Positions 38,449 through 48,579 are shown, counted from the first letter of the stretch. The stretch is 64,000 nt of DNA from Planococcus antarcticus DSM 14505 (GCF_001687565.2 NZ_CP016534.2:496001-560000); one strand, 5' to 3'. Translations and numbers: made by a program. Notes: a model not told the origin generated them from the letters alone.

Positions 38449-39630
38449 TTACGCAGAAGCGCTGGCTTTTTTTGTCGTTGCCAAGGATTTGGTAGAAGCC
38501 TTAAACAACATGATTAGCAAAATGCTGGCTATCGCTAAAGCAGCTGATAAATAATAAATACTTCCAGCTTGCATCGTTAGAAGCCACGTAAATGCTAAAG
38601 GTCCAATGATACGACCGAGGTTATCCATTGAATAAGTCAAACCAGCAGCCGTGCCATATTTGCCGCCTGATTCTTTTGAAGTTAGCGACACCAATGCGGT
38701 ACGTGAAAGAGCATTACCGGCAGTAAAGATGCTCAGTGCAACACCTGCGAAGATTAGGCTGCTAGTGAAGGGCAGAAGTACTAAACCAAAAGCCGTAACA
38801 AATTGAGCACCAATGATCCATTTTGTTTCAGCACCATTTTTTATTCGGCGTACGACGCCGCCTTGAATCGTAGCATCAACTAGTCCGCTAGCGATAAATA
38901 AGTAGCCAAGCTGAAGCGGCGTAATGCTAATTTGATCGATTTGAAACAGTTGGAAAGTGGATTCTAATCCTGCCAGTAGAACGGTTACCATAAAGGACAT
39001 TAAAAACAAGTAACGGATACGGAATTGCCAAAGTGTGCTGGAGCCTTTTGGCAAAATTGCACGCTTTGTTGCTTCGCCTTTACGAACAGGTTCTTTTAAG
39101 ACGAGGCTTGCATAACCCATCAACAGTAAAACCAGGACTGCAGACACTGTGAACGGCAAAGAAAGCGACACCGCTCCGAGCAAACCTCCGATTGCAGGTC
39201 CGAAAATAAATCCAAGACCGATTGACATACCCAGAAAACCCATGTATTTATTGCGATCTTCATTTGTCGTGATGTCTGCTACGTAACCTGTCACAGCAGT
39301 ATAAAGTGCGCCGGAGAATAAGCCGCCAACAATGCGTGAAAGATACAACAGAACCAGGTTATCGAGAAATAGCGAAAATAAGAAGAAACTCAAACTAAAA
39401 CCGGCTAGACCCAAAAGAATGAGCTTTTTGCGTCCGGTTCTGTCGGAAAGCTTTCCCCAAAGTGGTGCGGTGAAAAAAGAAGACAAGGCATAGATAGTGA
39501 TTAGTCCACCGACGTGAATTTCCGAGTAGCCTTGCTGAACGACGACCTCGGGTAAAATGGGTATGATAATGCCGAATCCTAGGTAAACGAAAAATTGAAC
39601 GGACATCAGCAGTAAAATAGTTTTTTTCAT
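38449..39630 (-). CDS. MFS drug-efflux type transporter (TetA/Bmr-like)
   Basis: A 393-residue 12-helix antiporter-type MFS protein. Motif A is GKLSDRTGRKKLIL and motif C is LGFIFGPAIGGLLG, typical of drug/H+ antiporters such as TetA, NorA and Bmr. The start at 39630 (MKKTILLLMSVQF) has GCAGGA upstream; the longer frame to 39654 would include that site. Drug range cannot be told. Single gene. Confidence 0.87.
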   Translation of the reverse strand: MKKTILLLMSVQFFVYLGFGIIIPILPEVVVQQGYSEIHVGGLITIYALSSFFTAPLWGKLSDRTGRKKLILLGLAGFSLSFFLFSLFLDNLVLLYLSRIVGGLFSGALYTAVTGYVADITTNEDRNKYMGFLGMSIGLGFIFGPAIGGLLGAVSLSLPFTVSAVLVLLLMGYASLVLKEPVRKGEATKRAILPKGSSTLWQFRIRYLFLMSFMVTVLLAGLESTFQLFQIDQISITPLQLGYLFIASGLVDATIQGGVVRRIKNGAETKWIIGAQFVTAFGLVLLPFTSSLIFAGVALSIFTAGNALSRTALVSLTSKESGGKYGTAAGLTYSMDNLGRIIGPLAFTWLLTMQAGSIYYLSAALAIASILLIMLFKASTKSLATTKKASASA

Positions 39631-39704
39631 AATAATGAATTCCTGCTTTCTCAAAAGAATATGCCCTTATTTTACCCTTGTTTCATCTTAAGAACAATGA
39701 CAGC

Positions 39705-39731
39705 AAAAAAGAGGCCCATTTTTGGACCTCT
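39705..39731 (-). terminator. Terminator of the copper operon
   Basis: GAGG-CCA / TGG-CCTC stem with a T-rich loop; on the minus strand followed by TTTTTT. Confidence 0.7.
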
Positions 39732-39745
39732 CAGCAAATGGATCA

Positions 39746-42133
39746 TTATTTGTTTAATTTTACACGTTGGAGACGCAATGCGTTCATGACAACTGATACG
39801 GAGCTGAACGCCATAGCTGCACCGGCAAGCCAAGGAGCAAGAAAGCCTGCTGCGGCAATAGGAATGCCGATTGAGTTATAAGCAAGTGCCCAGAATAGGT
39901 TCTGCTTGATGTTACGAACAGTCAGCCGGCTCAGTTGGATAGCATCAACAACCCGCATCAAGTCGCCTTGCATTAAGGTGATGTCAGCGGCTTCCATGGC
40001 GATGGCCGTTCCAGTGCCCATTGCCATGCCCACATCCGCGCTGGCGAGTGCGGGTGCGTCGTTCAACCCATCTCCTGCCATCGCGACGCGGCGGCCCTGC
40101 CCTTGAAGCTTGAGGACAACATCCGCTTTTTCAGCCGGAAGGACGCCTGCAAAAACTTCATCGATTCCAACTTGTTTGGCAATTGCCAATGCTGTCCGTT
40201 CCTGGTCTCCTGTTAACATGACGACATGTAATCCCATATTCTTCATTTCTTGAATTGCTTGTTTGGCCGTTTCTTTAATGGTATCGGCAACAGCAACGAG
40301 TCCACTGTATTGGCCATCCACTGCGATGAACATGACAGTTTTGCCGTCACGTTCAAAAGCCTCAGCCTGAGCTTCGTCAATTGTGAGCCCCTCCATCAAG
40401 CGGCGATTTCCCATGACTACTTTCCGGTCGGCTACTGTAGCCCGGATGCCGTGACCTGGCACCGCTTCAAAAGACCTGACGCTTAGGTTTGATTCGCCAA
40501 ACTCGGAGATGGCCTGTGCCACTGGGTGCTCAGATTGACTTTCCGCACTGGCTGCTAAATTCTTCAATTCCGATAATTCAAAATGGTCCGCTGGAATAAA
40601 GTCCGTTACGACAGGGCGCCCGTTGGTGATGGTGCCTGTTTTATCCAGCACAATAGTGTCGACGTGTTTAGTATTCTCCAAGGATTCTGCTGTTTTGAAC
40701 AGAACACCTTGCTCGGCAGCCCGCCCGGAGCCAGCCATAATCGATGTCGGTGTAGCCAAGCCGAGTGCACAAGGGCAGGCAATGACCAGAACCGCGATGG
40801 TACTTTCAAGTGCAGCCGCAAAGTTACCGGGTGCAACCAGGAAATACCAGACGACAAACGTAACAATGGCAATGCCCACGACAATCGGAACAAAGATGCT
40901 GGAGATTTTGTCAGCGAGACGTTGAATCGGCGCTTTGGAGCCTTGCGCCTGTTCGACAACGCGGATGATATTCGATAGAACCGTATCTTTGCCGATTTTA
41001 TCGGCGCGTACACGGAGCGAGCCGTTAGAATTGACGGTTGCAGCGAATACCGCGTCACCCGTTTCTTTATCGACCGGCAAACTTTCACCAGTCAGCATGG
41101 ATTCATCAACGGCCGAGTTGCCGGAAAGGACAGCGGCATCGACCGGGATGGATGCTCCTGGTTTAATCAGCAGGATATCTCCGGTGTTAACCTCAGAAAT
41201 TGGTAGGCTGATGAATTCACCTCGGCGTTCAACCAATGCATGTTGGGGCTGCAGCTTCATCAGCTTTTTGATGGCATCAGAAGAACGGCCTTTAGCTCTT
41301 GCTTCAAAAACTTTTCCTAAAATAATCAGTGTGATCAAAACGGCACTGGTTTCAAAATACAGCCCCATATTGTGGTTCATACTCCAATTAGCCAGAACCA
41401 GATAAACACTATAGAAATAAGCGGCTGATGTCCCGAGTGCGACCAGAACGTCCATGTTGGCAGATTTGTTTTTCAAAGCGAAATATGCACCTTTATAGAA
41501 AGAAGCGCCAATCCAAAATTGGACGGGTGTTGCCAATGCCCATTGGACAAGTGGATTCATCAAGATGTCAGGTACATACATCCAGGACGTAAAGGAAAAG
41601 TGGCTGAACATGGTCCACAGCAATGGAAAGGAAAGTGCAGCAGAAATCCAGAACAGGCGTGTTTTCTTTTTAATTTCTTGTTTCTTGTGATCTGTTGCTT
41701 CTTCGGTTTCCTGGTTGAGCACAGCATCATAGCCTAATGACTGAATCCGTTTGACAAAATCCTCAGGAGTGACAGTGTTAGGACTATACGATACATGGCC
41801 GGTTTCCATTGCCAAATTGATATTGGCCAGTTGAACGCCTTCCATTTTATTCAAAACTTTTTCAATACGTGCCGAACAATTGGCGCAAGTCATGCCCTGT
41901 ATGGAAAAATCGACTTCTTCCTGCTGGATACCATATCCTAATTGTTCTACTTTTTTTTGTACATCAGTCATGGAAGCCTGCTGGTCATCAAAAATCACGG
42001 AAGCTTTCTCAGTGGCGAAATTAACGCTAGCTTCCGAAACGCCTGGCAATTTTTGAAGTCCTTTTTCAACGCGATTGGCGCATGCAGCACAAGTCATGCC
42101 GGTAATCGCCAATTCAGTTTGTTTGGTGCTCAT
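39746..42133 (-). CDS. copA: Copper-exporting P1B-type ATPase
   Basis: A 795-residue Cu(I) export ATPase. Two N-terminal HMA domains carry [15 protein letters not shown] and [15 protein letters not shown]; eight membrane segments follow, with the Cu-binding CPC ([14 protein letters not shown]), the phosphorylation site DKTGTITNG, the HP motif SEHPVAQAI and the hinge [11 protein letters not shown]. The C-terminal membrane motifs ([11 protein letters not shown] and M-x2-S-S) mark a copper-specific member. It is the third gene of csoR-copZ-copA and has its own CsoR box just upstream. Confidence 0.96.
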   Translation of the reverse strand: MSTKQTELAITGMTCAACANRVEKGLQKLPGVSEASVNFATEKASVIFDDQQASMTDVQKKVEQLGYGIQQEEVDFSIQGMTCANCSARIEKVLNKMEGVQLANINLAMETGHVSYSPNTVTPEDFVKRIQSLGYDAVLNQETEEATDHKKQEIKKKTRLFWISAALSFPLLWTMFSHFSFTSWMYVPDILMNPLVQWALATPVQFWIGASFYKGAYFALKNKSANMDVLVALGTSAAYFYSVYLVLANWSMNHNMGLYFETSAVLITLIILGKVFEARAKGRSSDAIKKLMKLQPQHALVERRGEFISLPISEVNTGDILLIKPGASIPVDAAVLSGNSAVDESMLTGESLPVDKETGDAVFAATVNSNGSLRVRADKIGKDTVLSNIIRVVEQAQGSKAPIQRLADKISSIFVPIVVGIAIVTFVVWYFLVAPGNFAAALESTIAVLVIACPCALGLATPTSIMAGSGRAAEQGVLFKTAESLENTKHVDTIVLDKTGTITNGRPVVTDFIPADHFELSELKNLAASAESQSEHPVAQAISEFGESNLSVRSFEAVPGHGIRATVADRKVVMGNRRLMEGLTIDEAQAEAFERDGKTVMFIAVDGQYSGLVAVADTIKETAKQAIQEMKNMGLHVVMLTGDQERTALAIAKQVGIDEVFAGVLPAEKADVVLKLQGQGRRVAMAGDGLNDAPALASADVGMAMGTGTAIAMEAADITLMQGDLMRVVDAIQLSRLTVRNIKQNLFWALAYNSIGIPIAAAGFLAPWLAGAAMAFSSVSVVMNALRLQRVKLNK

Positions 42134-42158
42134 AGTAATCCCGCCTTTTTTGAGATTG

Positions 42159-42177
42159 TATACCTATTAGGGGTATA
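42159..42177. promoter_or_regulatory. CsoR operator upstream of copA
   Basis: TATACCTATTAGGGGTATA, matching the box before csoR in both arms; it lies 26 nt before the copA start. On the minus strand TACAAT follows, as in the csoR promoter, but the -35 box is weak. Confidence 0.75.
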
Positions 42178-42216
42178 TTATTTTGAAAAAAATAACTGCG
42201 TTTCCGCAGCTATTCA

Positions 42217-42438
42217 CTATTCACTTAAAGTGGCAACATCGTATCCTTGATCTTCGATTGCTTCTGCAATTTGACTGACTTCTACTGCCGAAGTATCGTA
42301 AGCGATGTCAACAGAACCGTTTTCCAGAGAGACCTCCACTTTGTCGACTCCTGGTAAAGCCATGACGCTGTCTTTTACTGAACTCACGCAATGCTGGCAT
42401 GTCATGCCGCTAACCTGTAGGTTGATTTGTTCTTTCAT
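42217..42438 (-). CDS. copZ: Copper chaperone CopZ
   Basis: A 73-residue cytoplasmic Atx1-like chaperone that passes Cu(I) to CopA. The metal site is GMTCQHCVSSV, followed by the typical E-V-S-L-E-N-G-S-V-D and the ending G-Y-D-V-A. The spacing to csoR is 15 nt, so the two share a transcript. Confidence 0.95.
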   Translation of the reverse strand: MKEQINLQVSGMTCQHCVSSVKDSVMALPGVDKVEVSLENGSVDIAYDTSAVEVSQIAEAIEDQGYDVATLSE

Positions 42439-42453
42439 GAAAAATTCCTCCTT

Positions 42454-42777
42454 TTATTTACGCATCATTTTTTGGATGGTGATAAGTAATTCATCTAATA
42501 CTTCTTCTTCGCCATTTTCCAGGCGATCTTTGACGCAGCCCTTCAAATGGCCTTCTAGCAAAACTTTGGTGACACTGTTTAATGCCGACTGTGTGGCGGC
42601 AAGCTGCGTGATGATATCATCGCAATAAACATCTTTTTCCACCATGCCTTTAATACCGCGTATCTGTCCTTCCACCCGGTTCAACCGATTGGACAAATCC
42701 CGTTTGACGGAAAGGGGGTGGTGGCTTTTTCGGCAAGAGTTGTCCAGTGCAAAGGTTTCTTCAATCAATTCGCTCAT
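42454..42777 (-). CDS. csoR: Copper-sensing repressor CsoR
   Basis: A 107-residue helical repressor of the CsoR/RcnR family. Cu(I) ligands are the Cys of DVYCDDI and the His and Cys of EGHLKGC; the arginine-rich first helix is LSNRLNRVEGQIRGIKGM. AGGAGGAT precedes ATG. It controls csoR-copZ and probably copA through two identical-type boxes. Copper binding releases the DNA. Confidence 0.95.
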   Translation of the reverse strand: MSELIEETFALDNSCRKSHHPLSVKRDLSNRLNRVEGQIRGIKGMVEKDVYCDDIITQLAATQSALNSVTKVLLEGHLKGCVKDRLENGEEEVLDELLITIQKMMRK

Positions 42778-42804
42778 CTGAAGATCCTCCTATCCTTATT
42801 TCTG

Positions 42805-42833
42805 ATTGTAGCATACCTCTTAGGGGTATGCAA
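42805..42833 (-). promoter_or_regulatory. csoR promoter with CsoR operator inside the spacer
   Basis: On the minus strand TTGCAT (42833-42828), 17 nt, TACAAT (42810-42805). The spacer is filled by the palindrome ATACCCCTAAGAGGTAT (42829-42813), the typical GC-rich CsoR box, so repressor and RNA polymerase compete directly. Confidence 0.85.
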
Positions 42834-42878
42834 ATCAATCGATTTACACCATATTCATAATTGTCATCAAAATGATAA

Positions 42879-42903
42879 GTTTAAAATCATGAAATGATGG
42901 TAT
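42879..42903 (+). promoter_or_regulatory. Possible sigma-B promoter of the 46-aa gene
   Basis: GTTTAA (42879-42884), 13 nt, TGGTAT (42898-42903). The same two boxes occur before rsbV. The leader would be about 100 nt and contains a small hairpin AACTTG..CAAGTT. Confidence 0.5.
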
Positions 42904-43010
42904 TATAAACATAGACACAGAAAAGTCAACAATTTATAACTTGTCCTCGAAACAAGGCAAGTTCAAATACGTCTCTAATAAGTAACGAAAAATACAAAGA
43001 GGTGATATGG

Positions 43011-43151
43011 ATGGCGAAAAACGTAGATGTTCGCACTATTGTTTCAAACTTATCGAAACTTGGAATCCAAGCAAAAATCACAAAATCCCGCGTTGAATTA
43101 ATTAAAGCGATTGCCTTGCCTCAACCAATTCAAGCGCATTCTCAACAATAA
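43011..43151 (+). CDS. 46-residue basic protein of unknown function
   Basis: ATG 43011 follows AGAGGTGA by about 5 nt. The product begins MAKNVDVRTIVSNLSKLGI and ends ALPQPIQAHSQQ. It is basic in the middle (KITKSRVELIKAI) and probably forms two short helices. The good ribosome binding site, candidate sigma-B promoter and terminator right at its stop support a real gene. I do not recognise a family. Confidence 0.72.
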   Translation: MAKNVDVRTIVSNLSKLGIQAKITKSRVELIKAIALPQPIQAHSQQ

Positions 43152-43180
43152 AAACTCCGACGTAGGACGTCGGAGTTTTT
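43151..43180. terminator. Bidirectional terminator
   Basis: AAAACTCCGACGT / ACGTCGGAGTTTTT with loop AGG, between the 46-aa gene and convergent rodA. Confidence 0.92.
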
Positions 43181-44360
43181 ATTGTTTGTTTTTATCGAAC
43201 ATATAATTTTTATGATGGAATTTCATGCTGAAGACAATTCCGAGTGCCAGCATGTTGCCGATCAGCGAACTGCCTCCATAGCTGATAAAAGGAAGCGGAA
43301 TGCCGGTGATGGGTAAAAGTTGAATTGTCATGCCAATATTCTGGAATACGTGAAAGGTAATCATGGCGATAATCCCTGCGCATACATACGTGCTGAATGT
43401 GTCCTTGAACTGCAATGTGATTTTCGTCAAGTGATAAATCAACATGAAGAATAAGATGATGACGGCGCTAGCTCCGATAAACCCGAAGTCTTCTGAAATA
43501 ACCGTGAAGATAAAATCTGTATGGTTTTCCGGTACATAAACTTGTCGTCCCTGGTAACCTTTTCCAAAGACTTCTCCCGATCCGATGGCATTCATTGCGG
43601 CAATCAGGTTGTATCCCCCGGATTCTGCATAGGAATAGGGATCGAGCCACGTATAAATACGTTCAAACATATAGGGCTTCAAACCAAAGGCGTTAGACAG
43701 GAAGTTCTGCGCATTGATAGTCATCCACAGCAACAAGGCACCAACGACGGCAACTCCGCCAAAGCTCGGCACGATGATTTTCCAGGAAATTCCTGAAACC
43801 ACTACTATAGCCAAAGTGATAGCGATAAACACGAGAGCAGTCCCAAGATCCGGCTGCAGAAGGATAAAGCCTAGTGGAATGACCAGACAAAGGGCGATTT
43901 TTCCCAGTAAATAAAAATCAGATTTAATGGTTTTCAACAGGTTTTGTTCATGATGGGAAGAAATCATTTTTGCGAGTGCTAATATATAGAAGGTTTTCAT
44001 GAATTCAGCCGGCTGAATATTAACAAACGGCGTATGGAACCAGGCTTTTGCGCCGTTGACCGGTTCAGCAATCTGCCCTACACCGTCTGGCGAAATCATT
44101 AACAGGACGAGCAGGAAGACACCGAAACCGTATAAATAATAAGCCATCTTTTTATATTGCTCAGGGTCAAAATACATCAAAACTCCGATCATTGCGATAG
44201 AAATGATGTAAAACACAGCTTGCCTTGGAACGAAATTCGTTAAATACTGACCGGAAGTCTGTGCAGAAGAAATAGCCACCAGACTGACGATAAAGAACAG
44301 AAATAAGATGAAAGCCAGCGACCAATCGATTCGGTCGGTAAAGCTTTTGTTAGTTTGCAT
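43179..44360 (-). CDS. rodA: Cell-shape SEDS glycosyltransferase RodA
   Basis: A 393-residue SEDS-family peptidoglycan polymerase with ten membrane helices, working with a class B PBP in elongation. Family marks are the catalytic Asp region LLQPDLGTALVF, NHTDFIFTVISEDFGFIGA and LPITGIPLPFISYGGSSL near the C-terminus. The family is FtsW/RodA/SpoVE; the NGAKAWF sequence and the short C-terminal tail favour RodA over FtsW. Confidence 0.9.
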   Translation of the reverse strand: MQTNKSFTDRIDWSLAFILFLFFIVSLVAISSAQTSGQYLTNFVPRQAVFYIISIAMIGVLMYFDPEQYKKMAYYLYGFGVFLLVLLMISPDGVGQIAEPVNGAKAWFHTPFVNIQPAEFMKTFYILALAKMISSHHEQNLLKTIKSDFYLLGKIALCLVIPLGFILLQPDLGTALVFIAITLAIVVVSGISWKIIVPSFGGVAVVGALLLWMTINAQNFLSNAFGLKPYMFERIYTWLDPYSYAESGGYNLIAAMNAIGSGEVFGKGYQGRQVYVPENHTDFIFTVISEDFGFIGASAVIILFFMLIYHLTKITLQFKDTFSTYVCAGIIAMITFHVFQNIGMTIQLLPITGIPLPFISYGGSSLIGNMLALGIVFSMKFHHKNYMFDKNKQ

Positions 44361-44524
44361 GTAATTTCACCTGTACTTTTTATTATTATGAGTCGAAAAC
44401 TATTATAACGTATATATCTGTAATATGCGCATGACAAAAGTAATGACGCATTCGGAGCAGGTATGTTTCATATTTAACTCTTTTGGTCGTATAATAGTAA
44501 ATGGAATGGAATGGAGTGGGGGAT

Positions 44525-45295
44525 ATGGTAAAAAAACCGTTGAACACGGATGCGTACATACAGCATTTGTACATTTATCTAAACGAATCTGATCAGTTTG
44601 CCTTATTCAGCGGACTTACCTTTGCCCATTTTTTGGATGCCATGAAATTGCCTAAAAACCTGCTGCTGTTAAAACACCCATATGAAGATGCGTCTTTTAA
44701 CATGCACACTCACATGGAATTCGCTACACAGGAAGAGTTTGGACAGTTGCGGAAAGCGCGGGCAAACAAAAAAAGCGAATTTTGCTGGATTGATTTTAAA
44801 AGTGAAAAGCAGTTAAATTCTCTGACACCTCAGGAGCAAGCTGAACTATTGTATATTGGACACAAAAAAGAGCCGGTTAAGACACCGTTCTATTCAACTC
44901 TTCAAAATGAATTTGTGTATTTATCCAGCGAAGAAGAAGAAACCACAAAAATTTACTTCCGCAGATTAGAACGCCTGAATGAGCTTGTTGGAAATTACTT
45001 TACGTATTTAATTCGCCGGGAAGAGAATGGACAGAATTTCTGGCGCCGAAAAGCCAAGGATCTGATTCCGGAATTGCCAGCTGAAATTCTGCAATCCTTA
45101 AAAAAGAATTACCGTGAAGGCGTGCTCATCTCATTGGCAGACCCCGAAAAAACTAAAAACACCATCGAATTGCATATTCGCCCAGTAGAGGAAATTTCCT
45201 TTCTGGACGAGTTCTGGTCCGATATTGAAGAATACACAAAACAGGGGATTTCACGCAAGATCATCTATGACAGAAAACAAAAAATATGGAAATGA
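44525..45295 (+). CDS. Hypothetical protein, 256 residues
   Basis: A soluble, charged protein without signal peptide or membrane segment. It has an N-terminal segment AYIQHLYIYLNESDQFALFS, a middle rich in K/E and a C-terminal portion ELHIRPVEEISFLDEFWSDI. I do not recognise the family. ATG 44525 follows GGAG by 8 nt; ATG 44501 lies at the expected transcription start after TATAAT (44490-44495), so it cannot be used. Single gene with a terminator; function unknown. Confidence 0.75.
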   Translation: MVKKPLNTDAYIQHLYIYLNESDQFALFSGLTFAHFLDAMKLPKNLLLLKHPYEDASFNMHTHMEFATQEEFGQLRKARANKKSEFCWIDFKSEKQLNSLTPQEQAELLYIGHKKEPVKTPFYSTLQNEFVYLSSEEEETTKIYFRRLERLNELVGNYFTYLIRREENGQNFWRRKAKDLIPELPAEILQSLKKNYREGVLISLADPEKTKNTIELHIRPVEEISFLDEFWSDIEEYTKQGISRKIIYDRKQKIWK

Positions 45296-45320
45296 TACCT
45301 GGAAACAGGTATCATTTTTT
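45292..45320 (+). terminator. Terminator of the 256-aa gene
   Basis: ATGATACCTG / CAGGTATCAT, loop GAAA, then TTTTTT; overlaps the stop codon. Confidence 0.9.
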
Positions 45321-45384
45321 TCGGGCTCACTTTCAGTTGCGGTAAGACAGTGAAGCATGTCTGAAAATGAAAGAAGGAAATTAT

Positions 45385-45732
45385 GTGGCTTGGATTTATC
45401 TTTTGATTGCGGGGGTTACGGAAATTGTCTGGGCGATTGGCTTGAAGCTTGCTGATGGCTTTACAAATTTAGTTCCTTCTCTCATAACATTAATTTTTAT
45501 CGTTATCAGCTTTTGGCTGTTTGCCATCGCGATGAAGACAATCCCGATCGGTACAGCCTATGCAGTTTTTACCGGCATCGGTGCTGTAGGAACGGCCATT
45601 CTGGGAGTTTTGGTATTTAACGAAAATGCCAGTTTGGAAAAACTATTCTTTTTAAGTTTGCTGCTGTTCGGCATTATCGGGCTAAAAGTGCTGGACGGAA
45701 AAGAAACGACTAGCAAGAGGGTGGAGTCATGA
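45385..45732 (+). CDS. Small multidrug resistance protein, subunit 1
   Basis: A 115-residue four-helix SMR exporter. The active Glu is in IAGVTEIVWAIGLKLADGF; the second family mark is GTAYAVFTGIGAVGTAI. It is most like the YkkC/SugE (guanidinium exporter) branch. GTG 45385 follows AGAAGGA. It overlaps the next SMR gene by ATGA, so the two form a heterodimer of opposite orientation, as YkkCD does. I see no guanidine riboswitch upstream. Confidence 0.9.
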   Translation: MAWIYLLIAGVTEIVWAIGLKLADGFTNLVPSLITLIFIVISFWLFAIAMKTIPIGTAYAVFTGIGAVGTAILGVLVFNENASLEKLFFLSLLLFGIIGLKVLDGKETTSKRVES

Positions 45733-46049
45733 TAGATTGGCTGATTTTGATTGTCGCTGGATTATTTGAAGTGGTTTTTGTTACGACAATGAAACTATCG
45801 AATGGTTTTAAAGTGAAACGATATACAGCTTTGACCATTGTGTCCGGTGCGCTCAGCTTTTATCTATTGTCATTAGCTTTAACGACTATTGAGCTGGGGA
45901 CAGGGTATGCAGTGTGGACCGGAATCGGCGCGGCTGGCAGTGTTTTGGTTGGCATGTTGTTTTTCAATGAAAGCCGGCAGCCGGCGAAGTTATTCTTTCT
46001 GTCTTGCATCATTGCCGGAGTAGTCGGCCTGAAAATTTTTGGCGGCTGA
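45729..46049 (+). CDS. Small multidrug resistance protein, subunit 2
   Basis: A 106-residue SMR partner. Active Glu in VAGLFEVVFVTTMKLS; GYAVWTGIGAAGSVLVG is the family loop. The start overlaps the stop of subunit 1 (ATGA at 45729-45732), which suggests translational coupling and obligate pairing. Likely substrates are guanidinium or quaternary ammonium compounds. Confidence 0.9.
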   Translation: MIDWLILIVAGLFEVVFVTTMKLSNGFKVKRYTALTIVSGALSFYLLSLALTTIELGTGYAVWTGIGAAGSVLVGMLFFNESRQPAKLFFLSCIIAGVVGLKIFGG

Positions 46050-46122
46050 CAGGAAAAAAATATTCGTCACTGAAGGTTCATGATAAACTAAGCAATATGG
46101 AAAACGAAATGAGGTTTCTTGG

Positions 46123-47193
46123 ATGAAAAAACGAATTGGTTTATTATATGGAGGGAAATCGGCAGAGCATGAAGTTTCGCTGTCGACAGCTTTGGCAGTT
46201 ACAAAAGCAATTGATTTTGATGCATATGAAGTTTATCCAATCTATATCACACAAGATGGCGAGTGGAAAAAAGGCAATCGCCTTGAAGAAATCGCAAAAA
46301 CGATTGAACAGCTTCAATTGTCTGGAGAATCTTCAAAACCGAATGATATTTCTGGTTTCCTCCCGTCACAAAGCAGCGAGATGCTAGATGTCATCATTCC
46401 TTTACTGCACGGACCAAATGGAGAAGATGGAACGGTCCAAGGTCTTCTAGAAGTCATGAATATTCCATATGTCGGAAATGGTGTATTAGCATCTTCAGCA
46501 GGAATGGACAAAGTGGTGATGAAGCAATTGTTCGAACAGGCAGGTTTAAAACAAACGCCATATGTGTATTTTATAAGAAGAGAGTGGGACAAAAATCAGG
46601 ACTTCTGGTTGGATAAGATAGAAACCGAGCTCGCTTGGCCGGTTTTCGTAAAGCCTGCTAATTTAGGCTCAAGTGTCGGCATCAGCAAAGTGGATAATCG
46701 CGAAGAATTGGTTGCTGCTATAAAAGAAGCCTTGAAATTCGACCGCAAAATCGTCGTTGAACAGGGAGTAGTCGCCCGTGAAATCGAAGTGGGTGTTCTT
46801 GGGAATGACGAGCCTGCCTGTTCAGTCGCAGGAGAAATCAAACCTTTAAAAGCGTTTTATGATTATCAAGCAAAATATAAGGATGGCAATACAGCGATGA
46901 TTATCCCTGCTGAATTGGCTGAATCAGTTTATGAAAAACTTGAAGTAGACGCCAAAAAAGCCTTTAAAATCCTGGATTGCTCTGGGCTTGTGCGTGCAGA
47001 CTTTTTTGTCACTGAGGCCAATGACATCCTGATTAATGAAGTCAATACCTTGCCGGGCTTCACGCCATATAGTATGTTCCCACTGCTTTGGGAGCATACA
47101 GGGCTGCCGTATCCGGAACTAATCGAACGTCTTATCGCTTTAGCGATTGAACGGCACGAAGAAAAACAATTACTTCAAGTTAAAATAGATTGA
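46123..47193 (+). CDS. ddl: D-alanine-D-alanine ligase
   Basis: A 356-residue ATP-grasp enzyme making D-Ala-D-Ala for peptidoglycan. N-terminal [18 protein letters not shown], central [19 protein letters not shown] and [18 protein letters not shown]-binding [16 protein letters not shown], and metal-binding [17 protein letters not shown]. The Tyr of the active site seen in D-Ala-type enzymes (YDYQAKY) argues against a D-lactate ligase. It forms an operon with murF (13-nt gap). Confidence 0.96.
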   Translation: MKKRIGLLYGGKSAEHEVSLSTALAVTKAIDFDAYEVYPIYITQDGEWKKGNRLEEIAKTIEQLQLSGESSKPNDISGFLPSQSSEMLDVIIPLLHGPNGEDGTVQGLLEVMNIPYVGNGVLASSAGMDKVVMKQLFEQAGLKQTPYVYFIRREWDKNQDFWLDKIETELAWPVFVKPANLGSSVGISKVDNREELVAAIKEALKFDRKIVVEQGVVAREIEVGVLGNDEPACSVAGEIKPLKAFYDYQAKYKDGNTAMIIPAELAESVYEKLEVDAKKAFKILDCSGLVRADFFVTEANDILINEVNTLPGFTPYSMFPLLWEHTGLPYPELIERLIALAIERHEEKQLLQVKID

Positions 47194-47206
47194 GTGGAGA
47201 AGCCAA

Positions 47207-48565
47207 ATGAAAAAAAAGATTGAGCAAGTAGCCAAGTGGCTGAATATCAAAACTAACTTAAAAGGCTTTGACATTACGGGGGTCTCGATCAACACGAGAA
47301 CGCTTGAGCCAGGCGATTTGTTCATTCCTTTCCGTGGCGAAAAAGTGAATGGGCACAAGTATGTCCGTTCAGCCATCGAATTAGGCGCAACTGCTTCTTT
47401 ATGGCAGCGCGACGAGCCGGGTGCTCCAGAAGATTTGCCTCTGCTGTTCGTGGATGACTGCGAAGTGGCATTGCAGGAGATGGCCCGCGCTTACCGCGAT
47501 GAACTGTCGGCAATTGTCATTGGAATCACAGGTTCCAACGGCAAAACTTCGACGAAAGATTTGGTGGCAAGCGTTTTGAAGCCTTATTTCAAAGTGCAAA
47601 AAACACCGGGTAATTTCAATAATGAGTTGGGACTGCCTTTGACGATCTTGTCTTTAGATGAGGATACCAAAGTCGCTGTCCTCGAAATGGGCATGAGTGG
47701 CAAAGGGCAGATTGAATTTCTTTCTGAACTGGCGCGCCCTGATTACGCCATCATCACTAATATTGGAGAAGCGCATCTGCAGGATCTTGGATCGCGTAAG
47801 GCGATCGCAGAAGCAAAATTTGAAATCACCGCTGGCCTGCAGCCGCATGGCAAACTTTTCTATGACGGGGATGAGCCGCTATTGCAGCCATTCATGGAAA
47901 ACTTTCCACAAGGTGTCTCTTTTGGGTTCGACGACAATAACGAATTGACGGTCACAGACATCAAAGCCACTGAAAATGGCAGCAGCTTCATGGTCAGCGG
48001 AATTATTGACGCTGCGTTCACAATTCCAGTATTGGGTGAGCATCAGGTGAAAAACACCTTAGCAGCCATTTTGATCGCTCTTGAATCAGGCTTGTCTGAG
48101 GAGCAAATCCGGAAATCCCTAAAAGATGCCGCATTGACCGATATGCGCATGCAGATGATTCAAGCAGATAACGGGGCCATTTTCATCAACGATGCGTATA
48201 ACGCTGCTCCTTCATCAATGAATGCGGCTTTGAATTTTATTCGCGAAACAACGATGAAGGAAAAGAAGTGGGTTGTTCTTGGTGATATGTTAGAACTTGG
48301 AGACGATGAGCAATCGTATCATGAAGCACTGAGCAAATACATTTCCGAAAATCTGATGGGTGTTTGTCTTTACGGTCCACGTATGAAATGGCTGTACGAC
48401 AAGTTGCAAACCAGCTACAATGGCAAGTTGTTGTGGAGCGAAACGGATTATGAACCGATTATCACTGTATTGAAAAAATACACAAATGAAAACTCGGTGA
48501 TTTTGGTGAAAGGCTCCCGGGGCATGGCTCTGGAAAACATTATTGAACCCTTTGCTAAATCCTGA
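47207..48565 (+). CDS. murF: UDP-MurNAc-tripeptide-D-Ala-D-Ala ligase
   Basis: A 452-residue Mur ligase adding D-Ala-D-Ala to the UDP-MurNAc tripeptide. The ATP-binding P-loop is GITGSNGKTSTKDL, followed by NFNNELGLPLTIL and EMGMSGKGQIEFLS; the C-terminal domain has INDAYNAAPSSMNAAL and LGDMLELGD. It uses the product of the preceding ddl gene directly. Confidence 0.96.
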   Translation: MKKKIEQVAKWLNIKTNLKGFDITGVSINTRTLEPGDLFIPFRGEKVNGHKYVRSAIELGATASLWQRDEPGAPEDLPLLFVDDCEVALQEMARAYRDELSAIVIGITGSNGKTSTKDLVASVLKPYFKVQKTPGNFNNELGLPLTILSLDEDTKVAVLEMGMSGKGQIEFLSELARPDYAIITNIGEAHLQDLGSRKAIAEAKFEITAGLQPHGKLFYDGDEPLLQPFMENFPQGVSFGFDDNNELTVTDIKATENGSSFMVSGIIDAAFTIPVLGEHQVKNTLAAILIALESGLSEEQIRKSLKDAALTDMRMQMIQADNGAIFINDAYNAAPSSMNAALNFIRETTMKEKKWVVLGDMLELGDDEQSYHEALSKYISENLMGVCLYGPRMKWLYDKLQTSYNGKLLWSETDYEPIITVLKKYTNENSVILVKGSRGMALENIIEPFAKS

Positions 48566-48579
48566 AATCTGGATAATAA

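Noticed and set aside
40606-41088. A 160-codon open frame inside copA, read in another frame
   Set aside because: It lies wholly inside an unmistakable copA coding region and has no ribosome binding site; it is an overlap shadow, as are the other long frames opposite murB, yidC, cls and tex.
45300-45385. Guanidine riboswitch before the SMR pair
   Set aside because: Only about 65 nt lie between the previous terminator and the start, and neither the ykkC class I fold nor paired ACGR loops of the mini-ykkC class are visible.
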